The notes under the pieces are model-generated. The model worked only from the letters and a program-made list of their open reading frames with translations. It had not been told where the DNA came from and searched no databases. Below are positions 42,477 through 51,124 of a DNA stretch of 64,000 bases, piece after piece. This DNA comes from Nitrospira sp. SG-bin1 (GTDB lineage Bacteria; Nitrospirota; Nitrospiria; Nitrospirales; Nitrospiraceae), in contig LVWS01000007.1 in assembly GCA_002083365.1 (NCBI GenBank), positions 102,167 to 166,166 on the forward strand, read 5' to 3'. The first letter of the stretch is position 1. Each line of letters opens with the position of its first letter. The translations under genes were made by a program, and so were the position numbers.

Positions 42477-43411
42477 TGGAACAGGATCGCCCTCTTTCGA
42501 GCCACCCCCATCGTGACGACCGAACGACCGCCGTCGTCTTGACCCACGATCGCGCCGATGAGGTGCTGTGCACGATCGGTCACCTGGCCCGGATGCCGGA
42601 AGAACCGACGATCATCGTCGTGGACAATGCTTCGTCCGACGGGACCGCCGCGCGGATCGCAACCCGCTACCCCGCCGTTCAGGTCTTGCCGATGCGCACG
42701 AACCTGGGGGCAGCGGCGCGCAATGCCGGAATCCGACATGCGACAACGAAGTATGTCGCCCTCTGTGACGATGACACCTGGTGGACGGACGGGTCTCTTG
42801 CGATTGCGGCGGACGTGTTGGACCGCCACGAGCGCGTGGCGGTCGTCACCGCCAGAGTTCTGGTAGGTTCCGATCAGCACGAGGATTCGACATGCCGCGC
42901 CATGGCCCGGAGTCCACTCCCCCGCTTGGCCGATCTACCGGGGCCGACGATTCTTGGATTTCTGGCCGGTGCATCCTTAGTACGTCGGTCCGCGTTCCTG
43001 GAGGTCGGCGGCTTTGAACCGCGTTTTTTCTTGGGAGGGGAGGAAGCACTGGTGGCCTATGACTTGGCGGATGCCGGATGGTCGATGCTGTACCTGGCCG
43101 CAGCGACCGTGCGGCACATGCCGTCGCCCCATCGAGACGCGGCACAGCGCCGACGTCTCCTGGTCCGCAATGCCTTATGGCTGGCGTGGATGCGTCGCCC
43201 CTACAGCTCCGCCTGGCGGGAAACCAGGCGGACATTGGTCCGGCTCAAGACCGATCCGGCCGTTCGAGAGGGTTTTCTCGATGCGTTGAGGGGCCTGTCG
43301 TGGGTATGGCGGCGGAGGCGGCCGATCTCTAGGCAGACCGAAGCGCTCGTTCAAATGCTCGAACGACCACCGCATCGCGGAACCGACGTCATGGCGACGT
43401 CACCGACGTAA
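42476..43411 (+). CDS. GT2 glycosyltransferase
   Basis: This 311-aa protein has AVVLTHDRADEVLCTIGHL, VVDNASSDGTAARIA, NLGAAARNAGIRHA and CDDDTWW (DxD-like), then GGFEPRFFLGGEEALVAYDL. These fit GT2 enzymes of the rhamnosyl/galactofuranosyl-like group. No membrane anchor is seen. The ATG at 42476 overlaps the deacetylase stop; an in-frame ATG at 42458 is possible. It is the last gene of the operon and overlaps the opposing PLD-VTT gene by 23 bp. Confidence 0.87.
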   Translation: MEQDRPLSSHPHRDDRTTAVVLTHDRADEVLCTIGHLARMPEEPTIIVVDNASSDGTAARIATRYPAVQVLPMRTNLGAAARNAGIRHATTKYVALCDDDTWWTDGSLAIAADVLDRHERVAVVTARVLVGSDQHEDSTCRAMARSPLPRLADLPGPTILGFLAGASLVRRSAFLEVGGFEPRFFLGGEEALVAYDLADAGWSMLYLAAATVRHMPSPHRDAAQRRRLLVRNALWLAWMRRPYSSAWRETRRTLVRLKTDPAVREGFLDALRGLSWVWRRRRPISRQTEALVQMLERPPHRGTDVMATSPT

Positions 43412-45614
43412 TGCGCGCGTCGTCCTTGGAGAGCTGCGTCCGCCTGGACAGCCACCGCCGCAGGACCCATACCGCGCCGATCATTACGACGGCGGACCCC
43501 GCCAACACCAGGTAACTTCCCAGACCGGGATTGCGCAGTGTCGTCGTGACTTGGTCCACGAACATCGCGATGGCCAATAGACCGGGCAATTCTCCAAGAA
43601 CGGTTCCCCAGAGGAAATCCTTGGCGCGAATATGCGTGGCACCGGCGATCATATTGACCACCGTAAAAGGAGCGACCGGAATCACTCGCACGGCGACGAC
43701 GGCCAGGACTCCTTTGGTGGCGAGATGACGGCTCAATCGATACAGGCGAGTGGACCAACGTTCCACCAGTTGCCGTCCCACCAACCGGCCGATTCCGAAC
43801 GTCACCATCGCGCTGAGCGTCATGCCGATAAAACTATAGACAAAGCCGTGAAGGGGACCGAAGACCAGTATGGTCGCCGCCACCAGTGCCGTCACCGGCG
43901 CGACGACAAGCCCGCCGAGCACGAATGCTCCCACGATGATGAACGGCGCCGCCGGGCCGCGCTCGAATTCCTGCGCATAGGCCGTGAGCCGTGACAGTTC
44001 CAGCCACTCTCCGAGGGGCGACCACCGCCAGGCGGCCGCAAGCGCCGCCACCACGAGCAATACGGCCACCCCCATGACGAGCTGCCGCTGGACTGAAGAC
44101 TGATGCTCGACGGGAACGAGTTGGGTCTCATACGGCCGGCTCGGGTCGATGAACTCCTCGTCCGGCACCAACTCGTCGACTTCGTCCGGAATATGTTTGT
44201 CGAACACCTCGAGCGTTCGTTCTCGACCGCGAAGGGCCTCCACGCCGGCGATGAGCCTCGAATACCGACGCAGGGCCTGCGCGACCTCATCCGGGGTGAC
44301 GTTCAAATGTTCACCAAGGAGGCGATTGCGGAACGCCGCGATTTGCTCCATGACCTTCGGGTTATCCGATGCCTGAACGGCCACATCACATTCCGTGTCG
44401 AATCCCAAACTCCGGTTGCTCAGATTCGCCGATCCGATTCGTACACAGCTGTCGTCGATGACACAGACTTTGCTGTGCACACTGATGCACCGGCCCTCTC
44501 GATCCGGCACGCGGGGATAATAGAGGGCAAGCCGGTGATGGCGATCGGCCGCGCGGAGACGTTTGAGCACCCTTCCCCGTAAGACATCCATCGTATGCTG
44601 CTCCAGCCATCCATCGCTGTTGGGATGCAGAATCATGACGATATCCGGCCCCTCCGCCTGACGTAACACATCGGACAATGTCTCGGTCAAGACGTTGGAG
44701 GTGAAGTATTGCGTTTCGATGTAGATGCATCGTCGAGCGGCTCGCAGGAGATCGATCAACAGCCGTTCCACTTCACGCACCGGCGGGTGGTCTGCTCCGG
44801 CCGGCATGGTGCGCGCAATGGCCACCTGAATCGCTTCCAAGTGAGGTCGAATCGAGACGGGCCACGGATCGTGGGTCATCGTGGGCTGAGGCGATATCGA
44901 TCGTTCCCCTGTGGCGGTTTCCCATCGAACCCGCGCCAAGGTTCCCAACGCCGCCGCCGCCGCGCCATCGACCACCATCTGGACGTCGTGAAACGGACGG
45001 CACGGCGTACCATCGGGCAGCATCGCGCGGTCCGGATGATCCATTCGATGCTCGGACGTATCCCATCGGCATTGGGCAAAATCGAACCCGCCGACGAACG
45101 CGACGAGGTCATCCACCACGACGATCTTTTGATGGTGTGAAGCACCGACCGGATGGGTGCCGTCCTTCCAGAAATGAAGACGTCGGTGCGCCAAGAGATG
45201 TTTCGGAAGCCACCACTGCCGTTCCTTGAAATAAATCAGATGGAAGTCCCACACCAACACATAGATGTGCAACCGCTTTCGCCGCATGAGCAGTTCGTCC
45301 AGAAACGGCCCCAAGCGATCCGGATATCCATCAGAGGGACGATCGATCAGCATGCGTATACGCGTATCGAAGTCCCAGCCGAGAATGTGAATGGAGCGTT
45401 GGGCCGCCAACGCCGCCTCGCGAAACGCGGAGAAGTATTCTTGCCCATCGATCAGGAAAGCGGACCGGCGGGCATCCTCCACGCGCCAACAATTGCGCCC
45501 GGGCTCAAAAATCGGACCACGGTGAGGATGATCGGCCGGCTCGAGATGCTGAGGCGGCTGGTGAAACCGGAACGGGAATCCCGGTTCACTCAAACGGGAT
45601 GTCGATTCTTTCAT
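43389..45614 (-). CDS. Phospholipase D-like/VTT fusion membrane protein
   Basis: This 741-aa protein has an N-terminal PLD domain (about 40-500) with two HKD motifs, ASHHQKIVVVDD and SVHSKVCVIDD, as in cardiolipin synthases and PLD nucleases. A linker with DKHIPDEVDELVPDEEF leads to a membrane domain (about 525-725) of the VTT/TVP38/DedA type, with APVTALVAATILVFGPL and GRLVGRQLVERW. It probably acts on phospholipids at the inner membrane. The fusion is unusual compared with E. coli ClsA and DedA, which are separate. It overlaps the convergent GT2 gene. Confidence 0.88.
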   Translation of the reverse strand: MKESTSRLSEPGFPFRFHQPPQHLEPADHPHRGPIFEPGRNCWRVEDARRSAFLIDGQEYFSAFREAALAAQRSIHILGWDFDTRIRMLIDRPSDGYPDRLGPFLDELLMRRKRLHIYVLVWDFHLIYFKERQWWLPKHLLAHRRLHFWKDGTHPVGASHHQKIVVVDDLVAFVGGFDFAQCRWDTSEHRMDHPDRAMLPDGTPCRPFHDVQMVVDGAAAAALGTLARVRWETATGERSISPQPTMTHDPWPVSIRPHLEAIQVAIARTMPAGADHPPVREVERLLIDLLRAARRCIYIETQYFTSNVLTETLSDVLRQAEGPDIVMILHPNSDGWLEQHTMDVLRGRVLKRLRAADRHHRLALYYPRVPDREGRCISVHSKVCVIDDSCVRIGSANLSNRSLGFDTECDVAVQASDNPKVMEQIAAFRNRLLGEHLNVTPDEVAQALRRYSRLIAGVEALRGRERTLEVFDKHIPDEVDELVPDEEFIDPSRPYETQLVPVEHQSSVQRQLVMGVAVLLVVAALAAAWRWSPLGEWLELSRLTAYAQEFERGPAAPFIIVGAFVLGGLVVAPVTALVAATILVFGPLHGFVYSFIGMTLSAMVTFGIGRLVGRQLVERWSTRLYRLSRHLATKGVLAVVAVRVIPVAPFTVVNMIAGATHIRAKDFLWGTVLGELPGLLAIAMFVDQVTTTLRNPGLGSYLVLAGSAVVMIGAVWVLRRWLSRRTQLSKDDARITSVTSP

Positions 45615-46026
45615 CGGATCAGCGTCGCTCTCTACGCCTGGCGTGACCTCGTTGTTCGATGCATATCAAATGCCCACTGCTGTTCTGGTGTCGGATTTGC
45701 CATCACATCTTGCTTCCCTGCTCTGTCTTTTGCTTCGCATCCTTCCCGTTTCCACAGAAGACATTTTGTCTGATCGGTTTCGCATCGTTGTGCCGGTCCA
45801 CGGATGTCTTGTCCGGGGCAAGACATCCTGTCTGGATGTCATGGCGGTCTCCAACCGGGTTTCTTCTCTCCGCGGGATCCTTCTCAACACAATTCTCTGT
45901 TCTTTTAATAGAAGGCATGATCGCGCTACTGAGAGAGAGGGGGTCTGCATTTTGCAATCACCGGAGATGAATCGTTGTTGGAAATTCCAAATCCCTTCAC
46001 ACATTACCTTCACAAGGAGGATGGGT
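45615..46026. other. 412-bp divergent intergenic region with an inverted repeat
   Basis: This region separates the minus-strand PLD-VTT gene from the plus-strand Gly/Ser-rich gene. It should hold both promoters. The plus-strand frame that opens at 45643 is only an upstream extension of the Gly/Ser-rich ORF, without a ribosome site. The main visible structure is the inverted repeat at 45802-45828. Confidence 0.5.
45802..45828. promoter_or_regulatory. Perfect 10-bp inverted repeat in a divergent promoter region
   Basis: GGATGTCTTG and CAAGACATCC flank a 7-nt TCCGGGG loop, and a further GGATGTC lies 5 bp to the right. The position between two divergent genes suits an operator, though a hairpin in either leader is also possible. 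Confidence 0.4.
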
Positions 46027-46491
46027 ATGAACATGCGACGAAGTCTCACTTTCACGCTGATTGTCGGTGGAATATTACTCTGCGGAGGAACATCTCAGGC
46101 GGACCAATCCAAGAGTGGAACTCAAAAGAGTGGAACCCACTCGAGCGGCGCAATGGGGAGTGGATCAGGAGGCGGATCAGGCAGCACCGGTGGATCAAGC
46201 GGAAGCATGAACCAGGGTCATGAATCGTCGGGCAAGATGGGGCAGGATTCATCGGTGATCACCCCGGAAAACCCGGGCGGTATCGTGACGCGCGGAGGTA
46301 GAGGAGAAATCCCCAGTGACAGTAAGGTTGATCCCCTCAGTACCGACCAGAAGAAATCAGGATCCGGCTTCAGCGGCACGATCGACGATTCTCCCGGCGG
46401 AGCAGGATCTTCCGACTCAACTCGATCCTCCGGAGGAAAGGGATCTTCAGGAGGCATGGGATCATCCGGGGGAGCCGGTGGCAGTCGGTAG
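46027..46491 (+). CDS. Secreted Gly/Ser-rich low-complexity protein
   Basis: This 154-aa protein has a signal peptide (LIVGGILLCGGTSQA|DQS). The rest is rich in Gly, Ser, Lys and Thr (GSGSGGGSGSTGGSSGS), with a central GIVTRGGRGEIPSDSK segment and a C-terminal Gly-Ser tract. It is probably disordered outside the cell or in the periplasm. AAGGAGG ends right against the ATG at 46021, so the ATG at 46027 is preferred. No family is recognised. Confidence 0.7.
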   Translation: MNMRRSLTFTLIVGGILLCGGTSQADQSKSGTQKSGTHSSGAMGSGSGGGSGSTGGSSGSMNQGHESSGKMGQDSSVITPENPGGIVTRGGRGEIPSDSKVDPLSTDQKKSGSGFSGTIDDSPGGAGSSDSTRSSGGKGSSGGMGSSGGAGGSR

Positions 46492-46572
46492 TACCTCGTC
46501 GCGTGGTAAATCTTCGATAACGACGAACTGAGGCAGGCGGAGAGGTTCCCCTGCCTCGGAGACTCACTCCCC

Positions 46573-47457
46573 ATGACCCAGTCACAGACGATCGAAACGC
46601 CTCTTCCTTCGCTGGGTGGATCCCCCGATATTCGCCAAGGATCCATTCAGTTTATCGGAACGGCCACGGTGTTGATCCGTTATGCCGGTTTCACCGTTCT
46701 GACCGATCCCAACTTTTTGCATCGGGGGGAATATGTCCACCTCGGGTATGGGCTCCGATCTCGACGGTTGACCGAACCCGCGCTGGCTTTGACGGACCTG
46801 CCTCCCATCGATCTGGTCCTCTTGTCGCATTTACATGAAGATCATTTCGATCGGCGCGTCGAGCGAGATCTCGACCATACGGTGCCGATCGTCACGACAA
46901 GGCCTGCGGCGGCGGCCTTGGGGAAAAAAGGCTTTCGCCGCACCATCGGGTTGGAGACCTGGGCAAAGACCTCGTTCGTTCGAGACAACCGGCGGCTCAC
47001 GATCGCCGGCATGCCTGGACGCCATGGTCCATGGCTGATTTCACGTTTATTACCGCCGGTCATGGGAAGCATGCTGGAATTCATGGAAGCGGACCGCGTG
47101 CTGTTGCGGTTGTACATCAGCGGGGATACGTTGCTCTATGGCCGGCTCGAGGAGGTCGTGCGCCGCTATACGTCCATCGATCAGGCGTTGATCCACTTGG
47201 GGGGAACCCGGGTGCTGGGGCTGCTTGTCACCATGGACGGCGCACAGGGCGTGGGCTTGTTGAAACTCTTGCGTCCGACGGTCGCCATTCCGATTCACTT
47301 CAACGATTACACGGTATTCAAATCGCCTCTCTCGGATTTCCAAGCCGAGGTTCGCCAGGCCAACCTCGACACCGAAATCCGGTACCTTCACCACGGTGAC
47401 AGCTACGTCTTTGAAACTCCCGTCTCCGGGGAGCACCCCATGAAACCAGCCAGGTAA
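46573..47457 (+). CDS. MBL-fold metallohydrolase (UlaG-like)
   Basis: This 294-aa protein has the metal site HLHEDHFD near residue 87, with IQFIGTATVLIRYAG and LTDPNFLHRGEYV before it, and later ISGDTLLYGR and PIHFNDY. This matches the beta-lactamase-fold group that includes UlaG lactonase and NAPE-PLD-like enzymes. It has no signal peptide, so it is cytosolic. The substrate is unknown. It lies 82 bp after the Gly/Ser-rich gene and 14 bp before an SDR gene. Confidence 0.85.
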   Translation: MTQSQTIETPLPSLGGSPDIRQGSIQFIGTATVLIRYAGFTVLTDPNFLHRGEYVHLGYGLRSRRLTEPALALTDLPPIDLVLLSHLHEDHFDRRVERDLDHTVPIVTTRPAAAALGKKGFRRTIGLETWAKTSFVRDNRRLTIAGMPGRHGPWLISRLLPPVMGSMLEFMEADRVLLRLYISGDTLLYGRLEEVVRRYTSIDQALIHLGGTRVLGLLVTMDGAQGVGLLKLLRPTVAIPIHFNDYTVFKSPLSDFQAEVRQANLDTEIRYLHHGDSYVFETPVSGEHPMKPAR

Positions 47458-47471
47458 AGGAGATCGCGCTT

Positions 47472-48326
47472 ATGCCGGAACAACAACGACCTCCTCAGCA
47501 ACAACACCGACAACCCGGCCTCGAGTCCGAAATGACTCCGAAGCCGAAAGCGGAAGACCAAAAGCATCATGGCAAGGGAAAATTGAGCCAAAAGGTCGCC
47601 GTCATCACGGGAGGCGACAGCGGCATCGGGCGCGCAGTCGCCATTGCCTTCGCCCGTGAAGGAGCGGATCTCGCCGTCGCCTACCTCGACGAACACAAAG
47701 ACGCGGAAGAAACCCGGCGTCTGGTCGAACAAGAGGGTCGGCGTTGCATCCTCATACCGGGGGACGTCGGGGACCACGAGCACTGCGTGAAGGCGGTCGG
47801 CACGGTGCTACGTGAGCTGGGGCGACTCGATATCTTGATCAACAATGCCGCTCAGCAGCAACCTCAAGACAGTCTCGACAAGATTACACCCGATCAGCTC
47901 GAACGCACGTTTCGCACCAATATCTTTTCCTATTTCTTCATGGCGCAGGCGGCATTGCCGCATCTGACGGAGGGCGCGAGCATCATCAACACCACGTCGG
48001 TGACCGCCTATAAAGGAAGTCCTCAACTGCTCGACTATTCGTCCACCAAGGGTGCGATCGTATCGTTCACCCGTTCGCTCTCGATGGCATTGGCGGAAAG
48101 GAAGATCCGCGTGAACGCGGTGGCTCCGGGACCCATATGGACTCCCTTGATTCCATCCACATTTCCTCCGGAGAAGGTGGCCACATTCGGGTCCGACGTA
48201 CCATTGAAACGTGCCGGCCAGCCTGAGGAGGTGGCACCGAGTTACGTCTTCCTCGCCTCGGAAGACGCCTCATATATGACCGGACAAGTCCTGCATCCCA
48301 ACGGAGGAACGGTCGTGAACGGTTAG
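47472..48326 (+). CDS. SDR oxidoreductase (glucose-dehydrogenase-like, stress type)
   Basis: This 284-aa protein has a polar, Gln-rich extension (about 1-35) before the SDR fold: AVITGGDSGIGRAVAIAFA, NNAAQQQPQ, INTTSVTAYKG and YSSTKGA. The extended N-terminus and the QQQPQ segment after NNAA are typical of YghA/YdaD-like SDRs, often induced under stress. The substrate is unknown. It is in the same direction as the MBL and hemerythrin genes. Confidence 0.87.
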   Translation: MPEQQRPPQQQHRQPGLESEMTPKPKAEDQKHHGKGKLSQKVAVITGGDSGIGRAVAIAFAREGADLAVAYLDEHKDAEETRRLVEQEGRRCILIPGDVGDHEHCVKAVGTVLRELGRLDILINNAAQQQPQDSLDKITPDQLERTFRTNIFSYFFMAQAALPHLTEGASIINTTSVTAYKGSPQLLDYSSTKGAIVSFTRSLSMALAERKIRVNAVAPGPIWTPLIPSTFPPEKVATFGSDVPLKRAGQPEEVAPSYVFLASEDASYMTGQVLHPNGGTVVNG

Positions 48327-48363
48327 TCGACTCCAAACCATCATTCGCGAAAGGAGACTTGTC

Positions 48364-48987
48364 ATGCCGAAGCGCGGTTCAGACCGAACGAAAGCGAAGC
48401 CGTCGTCCAAAAAGAAGCCGTCCGACGCCATCCAGCTCTTGCAGGAGGATCACCGGAGGGTCGAAACCCTCTTCGATCAATTCCTCGACGCCGACGGTGG
48501 AAAAAGACAGCAGGTCGCCCAGCAGATTTTCCATGAGCTCGAGGTGCACAGCACCTTGGAGGAAGAGCTCTTTTATCCGGCGCTTCAGAGTCAAGGCGAC
48601 TCCGCCGATTCGGCGCTGCTCGAAGACAGCGAAGACTTGGACGAAGGCGAGGACTCAACGGATACGTCGGATTCATCCGAGATGGATGCAACGGAAGTCG
48701 ACCTTGAAGAAGACGCCGACACGCCGGATGAGGCCACCGACGACATGATTGCCACCGCCTATGACGAACATCGCGCGGTACGGGACATGATCGCGCAGCT
48801 CAAGCAGAAAGACGCGTCGAGCCCGGACTTTCGTCAAGGCATGATCGAATTACAGCAAGCGGTGGCCGACCATGTTTCGGCGGAAGAGGACGAAATGTTC
48901 GCCCAGGCTCAGCTGAGCGTGGACATCAAGATGCTGGGCGCTCAAATGCAGCAACGCAAACAGGAGCTTCTTTCCGAAGCCGCCTGA
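48364..48987 (+). CDS. Hemerythrin HHE domain protein with acidic insert
   Basis: This 207-aa protein has a basic N-terminus, then hemerythrin helices with LLQEDHRRVETLFDQF, HSTLEEELFYPAL, YDEHRAVRDMIAQL and DHVSAEEDEMF. Between the second and third helices is an insert of about 50 residues, almost all Asp, Glu, Ser and Thr (about 80-128), which is not seen in the paralog at 20894-21412. GAAAGGAGA precedes the ATG. A di-iron O2/NO role is likely; the insert's role is unknown. Confidence 0.88.
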   Translation: MPKRGSDRTKAKPSSKKKPSDAIQLLQEDHRRVETLFDQFLDADGGKRQQVAQQIFHELEVHSTLEEELFYPALQSQGDSADSALLEDSEDLDEGEDSTDTSDSSEMDATEVDLEEDADTPDEATDDMIATAYDEHRAVRDMIAQLKQKDASSPDFRQGMIELQQAVADHVSAEEDEMFAQAQLSVDIKMLGAQMQQRKQELLSEAA

Positions 48988-49002
48988 ACGCCTCACGCTG
49001 AC

Positions 49003-49032
49003 GGCCACCGCACGGCCGGCCGTGCGGTGGCC
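49003..49032. terminator. Perfect 15-bp palindrome between convergent genes
   Basis: GGCCACCGCACGGCC joins directly to its complement, GGCCGTGCGGTGGCC. It lies 16 bp after the hemerythrin gene and 15 bp after the convergent kinase gene, so it is likely to be a two-way terminator. There is no T-run on either side. Confidence 0.65.
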
Positions 49033-49046
49033 CCAACTCCTCGCCG

Positions 49047-50639
49047 CTAGGACACGCTGGGTAGCGGGTCTTTGTCGAGCAACGCGCGAGTGATCGCTTC
49101 GTACAGCTCTTCGGTCACGGATCCCTTCGACACGAACGACGCCGCTCCGGCACTCATCATCGCTTTGACGATCTGATGATCGTCATGAACGGACAAGGCC
49201 ACGATGACGATCTGAGGGAAATGTTCATGGATGTGGCTTGTCGCAGTCACGCCGTCCATCACGGGAAGATTCACGTCCATGATCACGACGTCCGGCTGCA
49301 ATCGTTCCGTCAACTCGACGGCTTGCTTTCCATCGGAAGCTTCCCCGATCACTTGAAACCGCTCATGCCCGTCCAAAAGGGTTTTGATCCCATGACGGAC
49401 CATCACATGGTCATCGACCAGGAGGACTCGAGTGATCGCCGGTTTGCGCGGGTGCTGCGGAGCGGGCCCCGTAAGGGAATCGGCGGCCTGCTTTCTTCGT
49501 GGTTCATCACTGCGTGAACCGCGCGATTCCGGTGTCGCCGCCGGCTCGGGCCAATAAGGCACGGTGATGGAAGCTCTTGTGCCCCGGCCCGGCGTGGAGT
49601 GAATCTCGAATCGTCCTCCCATCGCGCTCATCCGCTCATGAATACTGAAGAGGCCGAACCTGGATGACGCCGCGTCGGGGGCGGTCACGGCAGCACTGTC
49701 AAACCCCTGCCCGTCATCGGTGACTGTGATGCGCAGTTCGGTGGGGGTGGTCTCCACTGCAACCACGGCGCGATTCGTCCCCCCATGTTTCACGACGTTG
49801 AGCAGCAATTCCCGAACGGACTGAAAGACCAAAATCGCCTGATCATCGGGCAAATTGATCCGATCCGCCTTGACCTGAACGTCCACCGCAAGCCCATGGG
49901 CGCGCATGTTCTCGGACAACCATTGCAGCGCGTGTGTCAAGCCGAATTCCTGCAAAGAAGGAGGGGCCAGATCCGCAATGAGCGTCCGCGTATACTGCAA
50001 GGAGTCTTGAAGAATATTGTCCAACTCCTGGAGCAGTTGAGATCCCGATGGCTCACTCGTGGACGCGGCGGCTCGTCTGAGCTTCATCCGGCCCACGACC
50101 AACAGCTGCGCGAGGTAGTCATGGAGGTCGCTGGCCAGCTTGCGGCGCTCCCGCTGTTCGGTCAGCGTCAGATCACTCGCCAAGGCACGCAACCGTTCTT
50201 GGGACAGCATCAGTTCTTTCGTCCGCGTCTCCAGTGCGGCATGGGCGGTGCGGTTATCGTCGCGCAATCGCTTCCGCTCGAGCGCCTGTTTGACGGCGGA
50301 ACCCAGCCGATCGATGCGATCCTTCATGATGTAATCCGCGGCCCCATGATGCAACAAGGCGACGGCTTGTTCTTCGCCGATGGAGCCCGACACGATGACA
50401 AAGGGAATATCCAGCCGGCGCCTCTGTAGATGCATGAGGGCTCCTAATGCGTCGAAACTCGGCATCGTATTGTCGGAAAGTATCAGCTCATACGGCCGAT
50501 CGAGACGCTTAAGAAACTCTTCCTCCGTATCCACCCGATCCCAGACGGGGTCGAACCCGGCACGTTTCAGCTCCCGCACCATCAATTCTGCATCCGTGTC
50601 CAGATCTTCCAACAGCAAGACGCGCAACGGCTGTGCCAT
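49047..50639 (-). CDS. NarL-type hybrid histidine kinase (REC-HisKA_3-HATPase-REC)
   Basis: This 530-aa soluble protein has an N-terminal receiver (about 5-120, LLLEDLDTDAELMV) and a coiled segment. A HisKA_3 dimerisation helix follows with the site ASDLHDYLAQLLVV, then an ATPase domain (about 290-385, FQSVRELLLNVVKHGG, DDGQGFD). A C-terminal receiver (about 405-525, RVLLVDDHVMVRHGIKTLL) has no HTH. NarL-family receivers normally end in a LuxR-type HTH, so output must pass to another protein. GGAGGG sets the ATG at 50639; a TGATG start at 50678 is possible. Confidence 0.88.
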   Translation of the reverse strand: MAQPLRVLLLEDLDTDAELMVRELKRAGFDPVWDRVDTEEEFLKRLDRPYELILSDNTMPSFDALGALMHLQRRRLDIPFVIVSGSIGEEQAVALLHHGAADYIMKDRIDRLGSAVKQALERKRLRDDNRTAHAALETRTKELMLSQERLRALASDLTLTEQRERRKLASDLHDYLAQLLVVGRMKLRRAAASTSEPSGSQLLQELDNILQDSLQYTRTLIADLAPPSLQEFGLTHALQWLSENMRAHGLAVDVQVKADRINLPDDQAILVFQSVRELLLNVVKHGGTNRAVVAVETTPTELRITVTDDGQGFDSAAVTAPDAASSRFGLFSIHERMSAMGGRFEIHSTPGRGTRASITVPYWPEPAATPESRGSRSDEPRRKQAADSLTGPAPQHPRKPAITRVLLVDDHVMVRHGIKTLLDGHERFQVIGEASDGKQAVELTERLQPDVVIMDVNLPVMDGVTATSHIHEHFPQIVIVALSVHDDHQIVKAMMSAGAASFVSKGSVTEELYEAITRALLDKDPLPSVS

Positions 50640-50677
50640 ACGACCCTCCGCATATGCCAATTGATCTCTCGTGCTCA

Positions 50678-51124
50678 TCAAGGCGACTGATTCATGACAA
50701 GCCAGTACAGGTTCAACTGTTTCACGGCCTCGACGAATTGATGAAAGTCCACCGGCTTCACGATATAGCTGTTGACGCCCAGCTTGTAGCTCTCGACGAC
50801 GTCCTGTTCTTCCCGCGACGACGTCAACACGACGACGGGAATGGATCTCGTTCGGTCGTCGCTCTTGCAGCGGCGGAGCACTTCCAGCCCGTCGACTTTC
50901 GGAAGTTTGAGATCCAACAGAATCAATTTCGTCTGGTCGCACGGGCTGTACTCGACATACTCCCCCCCGCCGAACAGACAGTCCAACGCTTCCGCCCCGT
51001 CCCGCACCACATGAATATGGTTGGCAAGGTGATACTGTCTGAACACACGCAAGGTCAATTCAATGTCACTCTCATTATCCTCGACCAGCAAGACTGAGAT
51101 GTGTTCCGGCACGGTCATGCTCAT
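50678..51124 (-). CDS. Single-domain response regulator (Rcp1/CheY-like)
   Basis: This 148-aa receiver has the acidic pair VEDNESDIELTL, the phospho-acceptor Asp in ILLDLKLPKVDGLEVL, VVLTSS and the Lys in YIVKPVD. The loop LFGGGEYVEYSPCDQTK is typical of Rcp1-type receivers paired with phytochrome-like kinases. It has no output domain. Its start overlaps the 3' end of the PAS kinase by 50 bp, so it is coupled to that kinase. GAGAGGG precedes the ATG. Confidence 0.9.
   Translation of the reverse strand: MSMTVPEHISVLLVEDNESDIELTLRVFRQYHLANHIHVVRDGAEALDCLFGGGEYVEYSPCDQTKLILLDLKLPKVDGLEVLRRCKSDDRTRSIPVVVLTSSREEQDVVESYKLGVNSYIVKPVDFHQFVEAVKQLNLYWLVMNQSP

Noticed and set aside
45643..46026. Upstream extension of the Gly/Ser-rich gene
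   Set aside because: The signal peptide and the AAGGAGG site show that the gene starts at about 46027.
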